NCBI GenBank assembly: GCA_021823555.1
Contig: JAKANW010000076.1
Coordinates: 1-9,005 of the forward strand
DNA from: Chloroflexota bacterium
Lineage (GTDB): Bacteria; Chloroflexota; Anaerolineae; Anaerolineales; Villigracilaceae
Length of the DNA stretch: 9,005 nt
Direction of reading: 5' to 3'
Position numbers and translations under genes: made by a program
Shown here: positions 1 to 6,286 of the stretch, in pieces
How positions within the stretch are numbered: position 1 is the stretch's first letter
Layout: each line of letters starts with the position of its first letter
Notes under the pieces: model-generated
What the model saw: the letters and a program-made list of their open reading frames with translations, nothing else
What the model was told of the DNA's origin: nothing
Databases searched by the model: none

Positions 1-129
1 TTCGATCACCGGCCGCACCACGTGCTCCAGGCTGTGCGGGTCCAGGATCGAGTCCGCGTCGCCGCAGTAGAAGATCGGGTGGCGCGCGGCGTTGATGCCT
101 GCATTGGTCGCATCCGCCTTGCCGCCACC
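1..129 (-). CDS. Family 2 glycosyltransferase, internal fragment
   Basis: Read on the minus strand, this stretch encodes GGGKADATNAGINAARHP, then IFYCGDADSIL, then DPHSLEHVVRPVIE, which runs off the left edge. The GGKADAxNAGI segment followed by a (V/G)DADS(I/T)L segment is the signature of processive-type GT2 enzymes (polysaccharide synthase-like, GT-A fold). The Asp-Ala-Asp at plus 52-60 would be the metal and nucleotide-sugar binding DxD. Upstream (plus 130-270) the minus frame stays open, but its translation no longer resembles a GT2 N-terminal half, so the homology seems to break near 129. No start or stop lies inside the fragment. The family call is fairly secure from the motifs. The sugar and product cannot be told. 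The fragment runs antisense to the frame continuous with the dihydroorotase, so that frame's first ~80 codons are probably not real protein. Confidence 0.65.
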
Positions 130-270
130 GTCGTGGGTGCCGCCATCACGCTGACCCGACATCCCGTGGTGCGGGCTCACGATCGAGCATCCGTCGGCCA
201 AGGACGGCACGCCATGCGCCGGCCACGTCACATTCGATCTGCCGGGCATGGAGCGCCTCTTCCTCAGGTC

Positions 271-1248
271 GCCGCGCTGGCAGGTGGAGTCACCCTGGTG
301 CTGGCCATGCCCAACACCAAACCGCCCATCTTCGATGCCGAGACTCTCGACCTGGCCCTCAGTGCAGCCCGGCAGAAAGCGCGCTGCGACTACGCACAGT
401 TCCTCGGCGCAGGCCCGGATAACGCCGAGAAAGTCGCCGCGCTGGCCGATCAAGCCGCCGCGCTCAAAATGTACCTCGACATGACATTCGGTCAATTACG
501 CCTCGATGATATGACCCTTTGGGGGCCGCATTTCGAAAAATATCCAAAGCAGTATCCGATTGTTACACATTCCGAGAGCCGCAGCATGGCGGCCGCGATC
601 CTGTTTGCCGCGCTGTATGACCGGCCCGTCCATATTGCGCACATCTCACTGAAGGAAGAGATCCTGTTGATCAAGGCCGCCAAGCAACGCGGCCTCAAAG
701 TGACCTGTGAAGTCACGCCACATCATCTGTTTTTATCAAAGGATGATATCCTTGTCATCAGCCGCGGACATGCCGGACGCGGCGAAGTCCGTCCGCGCCT
801 GGCGACGCAGGAAGACGTTGAGGCTCTTTGGGAAAACCTGGATGTGATTGATTGTTTCGCCACCGATCATGCGCCCCACACCCTCGAAGAAAAAGACTCG
901 GAGAATCCCCCGCCAGGATTCCCCGGCCTGGAAACTGCATTGCCTCTGCTGCTCACTGCGGTCAGTCAGGGTCGGCTAACCATCGGTCAAATTCTTGAAA
1001 AGATGTACGCCAACCCCAAAAAGATCTTCCATCTCCCCGACCAGCCGGAGACGTGGATCGAAGTGGATGAAGATGCCAGCTATGAAATCAAAGCTGCCGA
1101 AATGTTCAGTCGCTGCGGCTGGACTCCCTTCGAGGGCTGGAAGGTAAAGGGCAAAGTTCGCAAGGTGGTCTTGCGCGGCAGGACAGTGTTTGAGAATGGC
1201 AGCGTGTTGGCGGACAAGGGATTTGGAAAGAACGTCCGGAATACCTGA
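271..1248 (+). CDS. pyrC: Dihydroorotase, CAD-like class, 5'-truncated
   Basis: Dihydroorotase reversibly cyclises N-carbamoyl-L-aspartate to dihydroorotate in cytoplasmic pyrimidine synthesis. Homology starts at about 271 (AALAGGVTLVLAMPNT). Visible active-site elements are the Asn of MPNT (codon 313), the Lys of AALKMYLD (codon 466, expected to be carboxylated and to bridge the metals), the His of VTHSE and of VHIAHIS, and Asp/His in FATDHAPHT. The PPPGFPGLETALPLLLTAV and WTPFEGWKVKG blocks follow, and the C-terminus is complete. The N-terminal beta strand with HVHLRxPG, which supplies two metal-ligand histidines and the substrate Arg, is absent. The frame stays open back to an ATG at 22, but those codons are antisense to a glycosyltransferase. 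As it stands the product should be inactive; a sequence chimera is as likely as a true pseudogene. It converges on ybeY with 11 bases between the stops. Confidence 0.85.
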   Translation, partial: AALAGGVTLVLAMPNTKPPIFDAETLDLALSAARQKARCDYAQFLGAGPDNAEKVAALADQAAALKMYLDMTFGQLRLDDMTLWGPHFEKYPKQYPIVTHSESRSMAAAILFAALYDRPVHIAHISLKEEILLIKAAKQRGLKVTCEVTPHHLFLSKDDILVISRGHAGRGEVRPRLATQEDVEALWENLDVIDCFATDHAPHTLEEKDSENPPPGFPGLETALPLLLTAVSQGRLTIGQILEKMYANPKKIFHLPDQPETWIEVDEDASYEIKAAEMFSRCGWTPFEGWKVKGKVRKVVLRGRTVFENGSVLADKGFGKNVRNT

Positions 1249-1259
1249 TTCAAAGACGA

Positions 1260-1712
1260 TCACTCGTCGCTGATGCTGATTTGATGGATCCCGACTCTCG
1301 CCAGGATTTCGGCCTGCGCGGTCCACATACGGGCCTTTTCCCCCGCCTCGGCGTGATCGTGGCCCAGCAGGTGCAGGATGCCATGCACTGCCAGTAGCTG
1401 CACCTCCACTTCCAGTGGATGCCCGGCGGTGCGCGCCTGCTCCTCGGCGCGAGGGATCGAGATGAGGATGTCGCCCAGGTAACGCGCGCCCGTCTCAGGG
1501 TCCGGCTCGGAAGCGGGGAAGGAAAGGACATCGGTCGGCGCGTCCACGTTGCGATAGTCGCGGTTGAGTTCCTGCAATTGTTCATCATCGGTCAGGACGA
1601 TGGTTAAATCCGAGTCTGCGGGCGCGGACTGATGTTCCAACGCGGTACGCGCCGCGCTTTCGACAAGTTCGATATCGAACGGGGGCAGGTATTTGGATTC
1701 AATGTGGATCAT
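1260..1712 (-). CDS. ybeY: Endoribonuclease / rRNA maturation factor YbeY
   Basis: The product is 150 aa, normal for the UPF0054/YbeY family of single-strand zinc endoribonucleases, which act in 16S rRNA 3'-end maturation and 70S quality control in the cytoplasm. The diagnostic zinc motif HGILHLLGHDH is intact (residues about 114-124), with three His ligands. The upstream block NRDYRNVDAPTDVLSFP is the other conserved family segment. The start ATG lies inside the end of the upstream HD phosphohydrolase gene (14-base overlap), which suggests translational coupling. In Bacillus subtilis the homologues yqfF (pgpH) and yqfG (ybeY) are also adjacent in this order. The overlap supports the chosen start, and MIHIESKYLPP is a plausible N-terminus. 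Confidence 0.95.
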   Translation of the reverse strand: MIHIESKYLPPFDIELVESAARTALEHQSAPADSDLTIVLTDDEQLQELNRDYRNVDAPTDVLSFPASEPDPETGARYLGDILISIPRAEEQARTAGHPLEVEVQLLAVHGILHLLGHDHAEAGEKARMWTAQAEILARVGIHQISISDE

Positions 1713-3819
1713 TTTTTACGGGTTTGGTCTGGTCGAGGGAGGCTGCGGCTGGCTCGCCCTTCGGGTATTCAATGCGCGGGTGATATTGGCCGCGCAGGGT
1801 GGTAACGAACGCCTCGGTGATGAAATTGAGGTCGCGCAGGGTCAGCATGGTATCGTCAAGCTGGTTGTTCTTCTGGACGAAATCAACCACGCTGCGGATG
1901 AGCGTGCGCAATTCTTCTTCGTTGGCGGGACGTTCGGCGCGTGTGCGCGCTTCCACGGCGTCTGCCAGCATCAGCAAGGCGGTCTCCCGTGAGCGCGGCC
2001 GCGGGCCGGGATAACGGAAGCGTTCGATGTCTACTTTGGTCGCGTCGCCATGCGCGGCTTCGAGGGCCTGGTTGTATTGGTAACGGGTGATGAGCGTGCC
2101 GTGATGCTCGAGCATAAAATCAACCAGACGGCGCGGCAGGCGATATTTACGCGCCATGACCACACCATCCGTTACGTGGCGGATAATGATGGCGGCGGCC
2201 TCCTCGGGGGGCAGGTCGTTATGGGTATCAATGCTGCCGGGAAGCTGGTTCTCGATAAAGAAGGGCGGGTTGTTGGCCTTGCCTACATCGTGGAACTGTG
2301 CTCCGACGCGTGTCAATAACGGGTCGGCACCAATGCGCTCGGCGGCTTGCTCGGCCAGGTTGGCGACTTGCAGACTGTGCTGGTAGGTGCCCGGCGCCCG
2401 GCGCAGGAAGAATTGCAATAGTGGTGAATCCGGGCGCGCGATGTCGAGCAGTTGAAGCGGGGTGGTCAGTCCCAGCGTTTGGGCCAGTAGGTATTGTAAT
2501 GTGAGGGCTACGCTAGCCGAAGCCAGTCCATTGAATGCAACCGCGCCCAGCAGTTGAAAAATGCCGACCGTGTCGGTCTGGTAGACCGGCAGGTGATAAG
2601 CCAGGATCACTCCCGCGCCTGCCAGGGCAATTCCCATGCCAGCCCGCAGGAATGCCCAGAAGCGCCGCGCCGGGCCAAGAATAAAGATGCCTGTCAGGGA
2701 AGAAAACAGGTAATAGGGGGCAAGTTCAGGCGCATTTGGCAGTCCATATACCGCCAGGAGGGAAAGTACCAGTGAAATGATAAAGCCGGTCTCGACGCCG
2801 AACAAAGTGGAGAGCAATAATCCGGCGGCAGAGAGCGGATAGAAGTATGGCAGGAGCGTGCGTTCAGGGATAACCAGCCGCGCCCCAGCCAGGAAGAGCA
2901 CAAAGACCAGGGCGATCACGGACAGGCTGCGCGCATCATTCGTGACCGATGGACGGCGACGGCGGAAATAATACATGTAAACGATGGATATGGCTATGAG
3001 GATCACCGCCGCTGTCCCCAACAGTTCTGTGACTTGCTGGCTGGGTTGGATCATGTGCAACTGGGTCAGGGCTTCCATATCGGCGGGTGTGATGATCTCG
3101 CCGCCGGGCACGATGGTTTCACCGGCTTTGTACTTTTGCACCACCGGTTCCACCGCATCGCGGGCCGCCTGCCGGGCGGCGGCGGTCAGGTCCTCGCTGA
3201 AGAGACTGTTCGGGACCACGAATGCAGTTACCAGGTCCGCGACCAGACGCGCCTGGTCCTCGCTAAAGGATAGGCTGACGCGCGAAATAACGCCGCGCTG
3301 GGCTGCATCGAGGCCATCTGCACGGATCTGGTTGCGCATCACCTGTTCGAGCACACTTAACGCTTCCTGCTGGGTGGCATCCCAGCGGGTGGGTGAGAGC
3401 GCCAGGATCTGTTGGATGGTATTAGAGTCTAGGCGGACATCGCTCAAGGCAGTCAGGTCGCTTTGCTTTTGCTCGGGGGATGAATTCGGGTCTTTACGGA
3501 CGAGGGTGACGAACTGCAAGGCGGTGCGCAAACGTTCGATCTGCTGACGGGCAATCGCCGGGTCGGGCGCGGAATAAACGGGAGCCACGGTTTGTTCGGC
3601 CGCCTGGCGCGCCTCTTCGGTGCGCACTTCACTGACGTATTCGATGTCGCGCGGGGCCTGCAGGTCGCGCGGCGCTACTTCCCCCACGCTGACTGCTACC
3701 GAGGTCGGGCGCAAGCCAATCGGGATGGTCAGTAAGGCAAACGTTACCAGGCCAGACGAGGCAAGCAGGATGAATTGAAGTGCAACAATACGCTTGGGAA
3801 CAGACTGGCGGAACTGCAT
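1699..3819 (-). CDS. pgpH: 7TM HD-domain phosphohydrolase, PgpH/YqfF family
   Basis: A membrane protein of 706 aa with the family architecture: one N-terminal membrane helix (about residues 13-34), an extracytoplasmic 7TMR-HDED-type domain (about 35-263), a bundle of about seven helices (about 264-450) and a cytoplasmic HD domain (about 475-680). HD metal ligands seen are His481 (TYQHS), His510-Asp511 (FHDVGK), His548 (IRHVTDG), His572-573 (EHHGT) and Asp620 (LADAVEART). Characterised homologues such as Listeria PgpH hydrolyse cyclic di-AMP to pApA, so a role in c-di-AMP turnover is inferred here. The short, charged, Pro-containing C-terminal tail reads into ybeY. The gene lies 118 bases downstream of yqeY. 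A phoH gene, which separates the two in Bacillus, is missing. The ribosome binding site is weak (AGAG about five bases before ATG), but the N-terminus fits the family. Confidence 0.92.
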   Translation of the reverse strand: MQFRQSVPKRIVALQFILLASSGLVTFALLTIPIGLRPTSVAVSVGEVAPRDLQAPRDIEYVSEVRTEEARQAAEQTVAPVYSAPDPAIARQQIERLRTALQFVTLVRKDPNSSPEQKQSDLTALSDVRLDSNTIQQILALSPTRWDATQQEALSVLEQVMRNQIRADGLDAAQRGVISRVSLSFSEDQARLVADLVTAFVVPNSLFSEDLTAAARQAARDAVEPVVQKYKAGETIVPGGEIITPADMEALTQLHMIQPSQQVTELLGTAAVILIAISIVYMYYFRRRRPSVTNDARSLSVIALVFVLFLAGARLVIPERTLLPYFYPLSAAGLLLSTLFGVETGFIISLVLSLLAVYGLPNAPELAPYYLFSSLTGIFILGPARRFWAFLRAGMGIALAGAGVILAYHLPVYQTDTVGIFQLLGAVAFNGLASASVALTLQYLLAQTLGLTTPLQLLDIARPDSPLLQFFLRRAPGTYQHSLQVANLAEQAAERIGADPLLTRVGAQFHDVGKANNPPFFIENQLPGSIDTHNDLPPEEAAAIIIRHVTDGVVMARKYRLPRRLVDFMLEHHGTLITRYQYNQALEAAHGDATKVDIERFRYPGPRPRSRETALLMLADAVEARTRAERPANEEELRTLIRSVVDFVQKNNQLDDTMLTLRDLNFITEAFVTTLRGQYHPRIEYPKGEPAAASLDQTKPVKNDPH

Positions 3820-3937
3820 GATCTCTGGCCGATCTATTTGGCGCGAGAGTCCGGCTGCCGTATCAGGAATTCAATCCCTGTGTGCGTTACAGGGGCTCGC
3901 GTTTGAGAACCAACTGATCCTGCCAAACAGATCCTGC
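3820..3937 (-). other. yqeY-pgpH spacer with small hairpin
   Basis: This 118-base spacer has no ORF worth calling. It holds a 6-bp hairpin (CCCTGT, 7-base loop, ACAGGG; 3876-3894) flanked by a longer-range CGCGAG/CTCGCG pair (3842-3847 with 3896-3901), and a near-repeat of GATCCTGCC at about 3916-3938. No U tract follows the hairpin on the minus strand, so I do not call it a terminator, and I see no convincing promoter for pgpH. Confidence 0.35.
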
Positions 3938-4384
3938 CTATTTCTGAAGCAGTTCGCGCACCGTCTGGCTGATCATATCGTTGGGGGCGCGGCCCGCAAC
4001 TTTCGCCATGACGACTTTCATGACCTTGCCCATGTCGCTCATCGAGGCGGCGCTGGTCTCGGCAATGGCGGCCTGGGCCAGGGCACGTAATTCCTCGGCA
4101 GGCATGGCTTTGGGCAGGAAGGCTTCCAGCACCGCGATCTCGGCTTCGTTGTCCGCGATCAAATCGGCGCGGTCGGCCTTTTTGGCTTCTTCGAGCGCCT
4201 CGCGGCGGTTCTTGATCTCCTTTTGCAGAACGGACATGACCGCTGCGTCGTCCAGGGCTGTCCGCTTGTCCACTTCGACCTGTTGGATGGCGGCCAGCGC
4301 CATGCGCAGGGTGCGCTTGTGGACCTCATCCCCGGCCTTCATGGATTTTTTCAGTGCTTCGTTCAGTTGAGTTTTGATGTCCAT
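3938..4384 (-). CDS. yqeY: GatB/YqeY domain protein
   Basis: A 148-aa GatB/YqeY-domain protein, the usual length. The mostly helical sequence has the family pattern: N-terminal MDIKTQLNEALKKSMKAGD, a central EEAKKADRADLIADNEAEIAVLEAFLP segment (quoted here as EEAKKADR and EIAVLEAFLP) and the C-terminal MGKVMKVVMAK block. The family is homologous to the tRNA-binding tail domain of GatB and is thought to act on aminoacyl-tRNA, but its role is not settled. I chose the ATG at 4384 because it gives the canonical N-terminus. An in-frame ATG at 4396 would add MIFT, but the AAAGGA ribosome binding site sits only one base from it and 13 bases from the chosen one, so neither spacing is ideal. It is probably the first gene of the yqeY-pgpH-ybeY set. 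Confidence 0.9.
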   Translation of the reverse strand: MDIKTQLNEALKKSMKAGDEVHKRTLRMALAAIQQVEVDKRTALDDAAVMSVLQKEIKNRREALEEAKKADRADLIADNEAEIAVLEAFLPKAMPAEELRALAQAAIAETSAASMSDMGKVMKVVMAKVAGRAPNDMISQTVRELLQK

Positions 4385-4467
4385 GGTAAAAATCATATCC
4401 TTTTGGAAACTATTCAGCCTCTCCTGCCAATGCAGATCCTCACTCGGCCAAGCCGAAAAAGTGTTAC

Positions 4468-4483
4468 CGCAAAGGGCGCAAAG
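4468..4483. repeat. Short direct repeat CGCAAAG x2
   Basis: Two copies of CGCAAAG (4468-4474 and 4477-4483) are two bases apart in the spacer between lpdA and yqeY, followed by an A/T-rich run. It may be a fragment of a dispersed intergenic repeat. It is too short for a firm call. A weak minus-strand -10-like TAAAAT (4484-4489) lies beside it but has no matching -35. Confidence 0.3.
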
Positions 4484-4512
4484 ATTTTAAAGAGTTTTCT
4501 TATTCGGTAGAA

Positions 4513-4566
4513 CGTCCCGCAGGTTCTATCCCAAAACACGATTGAATTACTCAAACCTGCGGGACG
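4513..4566. repeat. 13-bp perfect inverted repeat, 28-base loop
   Basis: The arms CGTCCCGCAGGTT (4513-4525) and AACCTGCGGGACG (4554-4566) are exact reverse complements separated by 28 AT-richer bases. No T tract follows on either strand, so it is a poor intrinsic terminator for lpdA even though it lies 54 bases past the lpdA stop. The GC-rich arms around a unique centre look more like a dispersed palindromic element or small MITE-like repeat than a regulatory site. Confidence 0.6.
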
Positions 4567-4619
4567 GTGATTACCGTTTTAGGCTTTCAAGCTTCTTTGG
4601 GGTCTTGCCGTACCCAAAC

Positions 4620-6020
4620 TCAAATGTGGATTGGGCTTCCTTCCGCGCCATGCGCGGCTTCCATCAAAACTTCTGAAAGCGTCGGGTGGGCGTGGACGTT
4701 GCGGGCGATCTCGTGCGGTGTCAGTTCCATCAGGTGCGCCAGCGTGAGTTCGGGCAGCAATTCGGTTACTTCTGGACCGATCATGTGCGCGCCGAGGATC
4801 TCGCCGTACTTTTCGTCCATCACGATCTTGACCCAACCGGCGTAGTCGCCGAGCCCCAGCGCCTTGCCATTCACCTGGAATGGGAAACGTCCGATCTTGA
4901 TGTTGTAGCCGCGTTCCTTCGCCTGTGCTTCGGTCAATCCAAATGACGCGATCTGCGGCTGGCAATACGTTGTGCGCGGCATCATTTCATAATCGAGCGT
5001 GACCGTCTCCGCGCCGGCGATGTTCTCGGCGGCGACGATTCCCATCGCCGAGCCGACGTGCGCCAGCATCAACTTGCCGGTCACATCGCCGATGGCATAA
5101 ATGTTTTGCACACTGGTTTGCATCTTTTCATTGATCTCAACAAAGCCGCGCTCGTTAATTTTGACGCCGACCTGCTCGAGGCCGAGTCCTTTTGAATTGG
5201 GACGGAACCCGATCGCGACCAAAGCCTGCTCGGCCTCCAGCGGCGTTGTCTTCCCGCCAGCGGATACCGTTACCTTCACGCCGGTCTTCGTCGCTTCGAC
5301 CGCCTCGACTTTATTCCCAACCAGACATTTGATTCCGCGCTTCTTGAATTCCTTTTCCAACTCTTTCGAGATTTCTTCATCTTCCAGCGGGACCAAACGC
5401 GGCAGCATCTCGACAACAGTCACATCCACGCCGTAGGAACTCCACACCGTTGCGAATTCCACGCCGATCGCGCCGGAGCCGATCACGATCACCGATTTTG
5501 GCAGTTTTTCCTGCACGATGGCTTCGAGGTACGTGACGACTTTCTGGCCGTCCACTTTCCACGCGCCAGGGACAGCTGCGCTGGCGCCGGTGGCAACGAT
5601 GATGTTTTTAGCGGATAACTCCGTCGCCTTGCCGTCCTTGTCGGTAACGGTGACAGTTGTCGGTTTGGAAAGATGCGCTTCGCCCATGTAAACGGTGATC
5701 GCGTTTTTCTTCATCAAAAAGCCGACGCCCTTGGTCAACCGGTCCGAATTCTGCCGCGAGCGTTTGATGGCCACGCCGTAATCCAGTTTCAAATTGTCGA
5801 ACGAGAAGCCAAACTCCTTGCCGCGTTCCCGCAAGATGTGGGCGATCTCGGCATTCCGCAGCAGTGATTTGGATGGGATACAACCAACATTAAGACATAC
5901 ACCGCCCAGCCATTGCTTGTCCACGATGGCGACTTTCTGCTTGAGTTGCGCGGCGCGGATGGCAGCCACGTATCCGGCAGGCCCGGCGCCAATTACGATC
6001 ACATCAAAATTTTCTACCAT
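4620..6020 (-). CDS. lpdA: Dihydrolipoamide dehydrogenase (E3)
   Basis: The product is a 466-aa flavoprotein of family length that reoxidises dihydrolipoyl groups of 2-oxoacid dehydrogenase or glycine cleavage complexes with NAD+. It has an N-terminal FAD-binding GAGPAGY (11-17), a redox-active disulfide in GGVCLNVGCIPSKSLL (Cys42, Cys47), an NAD-binding GSGAIGVEFA (181-190), a second FAD contact in YAIGDV (308-313), and in the interface domain the catalytic His-Glu pair in HPTLSE (His445, Glu450). All key residues are present, so it should be active. No E1 or E2 gene is adjacent. It is divergent from icd, whose product 2-oxoglutarate is the substrate of one E3-containing complex. A ribosome binding site AGGAG sits 9 bases before the ATG, with a -10 box TATAAT 33 bases upstream of it. 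Confidence 0.97.
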   Translation of the reverse strand: MVENFDVIVIGAGPAGYVAAIRAAQLKQKVAIVDKQWLGGVCLNVGCIPSKSLLRNAEIAHILRERGKEFGFSFDNLKLDYGVAIKRSRQNSDRLTKGVGFLMKKNAITVYMGEAHLSKPTTVTVTDKDGKATELSAKNIIVATGASAAVPGAWKVDGQKVVTYLEAIVQEKLPKSVIVIGSGAIGVEFATVWSSYGVDVTVVEMLPRLVPLEDEEISKELEKEFKKRGIKCLVGNKVEAVEATKTGVKVTVSAGGKTTPLEAEQALVAIGFRPNSKGLGLEQVGVKINERGFVEINEKMQTSVQNIYAIGDVTGKLMLAHVGSAMGIVAAENIAGAETVTLDYEMMPRTTYCQPQIASFGLTEAQAKERGYNIKIGRFPFQVNGKALGLGDYAGWVKIVMDEKYGEILGAHMIGPEVTELLPELTLAHLMELTPHEIARNVHAHPTLSEVLMEAAHGAEGSPIHI

Positions 6021-6053
6021 TGAAAAAAACTCCTGAGCAAAATTATTATGGGG

Positions 6054-6084
6054 ATTATACCTTTAACCTTTTCGCTGTGCCCAA
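6054..6084 (-). promoter_or_regulatory. Probable lpdA promoter
   Basis: On the minus strand a consensus TATAAT lies at plus 6054-6059, 33 bases upstream of the lpdA ATG. TTGGGC (plus 6079-6084) is a weak -35 candidate at a long 19-base spacing. The predicted transcript would start near 6047 and give a short leader with a good AGGAG ribosome binding site. The -10 is convincing, the -35 is not. Confidence 0.5.
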
Positions 6085-6206
6085 ATCGTTCCCAGCCCCG
6101 GCTTTGGAGGAAAAATTGCCCGCATTGTTGAATAGAGGGGGAGAGGACAGAAAATAGCAGCCAATTTGAAGCTCAAGGTGAGGTGAATTATCGCAAAAGG
6201 GGGCAT

Positions 6207-6225
6207 TTGTCGTGACAATCGTCAC
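6207..6225. promoter_or_regulatory. Overlapping dyads, possible operator
   Basis: Two small inverted repeats share bases here: TTGTC-GT-GACAA (6207-6218) and GTGAC-AATC-GTCAC (6212-6225). They lie 25 to 43 bases upstream of the icd -10 box, in the divergent lpdA-icd spacer, where a transcription factor site would be expected. No specific regulator can be named from the sequence. Confidence 0.35.
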
Positions 6226-6246
6226 TGAGGGGACGTGAGAGGCGGA

Positions 6247-6255
6247 TGTTATAAT
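6247..6255 (+). promoter_or_regulatory. Extended -10 promoter of icd
   Basis: TGTTATAAT is a perfect extended -10 (TGn plus TATAAT at 6250-6255), 31 bases before the icd ATG. No good -35 lies 16-18 bases upstream, which is typical of extended -10 promoters. The icd ribosome binding site AAGGAGAG (6273-6280) ends six bases before the ATG and is strong. Confidence 0.6.
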
Positions 6256-6286
6256 CTTTTTGATATTTTCGCAAGGAGAGTGACAC

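Noticed and set aside
236..250. DLPGM in another plus frame as a remnant of the dihydroorotase LPGxxDxHVH start
   Set aside because: Only five residues match and the frame differs from the downstream homology. This is too short to tell from chance.
22..270. The N-terminal 80 codons continuous with the dihydroorotase as genuine protein
   Set aside because: The minus strand in the same phase encodes a recognisable GT2 motif set over 1-129, while the plus translation is Arg/Val/Ala-rich and shows no dihydroorotase N-terminal motif.
1250..1588. 112-codon minus-strand ORF overlapping ybeY
   Set aside because: It is in a shifted frame within ybeY, whose zinc motif is intact in the called frame.
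2984..3547. 187-codon plus-strand ORF opposite pgpH
   Set aside because: It is a shadow of the minus-strand coding frame, rich in Ser/Arg, with no ribosome binding site or domain.
4444..4460. TCGGC-CAA-GCCGA hairpin followed by A5 as a terminator
   Set aside because: The stem is only 5 bp. On the plus strand it is followed by A, and on the minus strand the U run precedes it.
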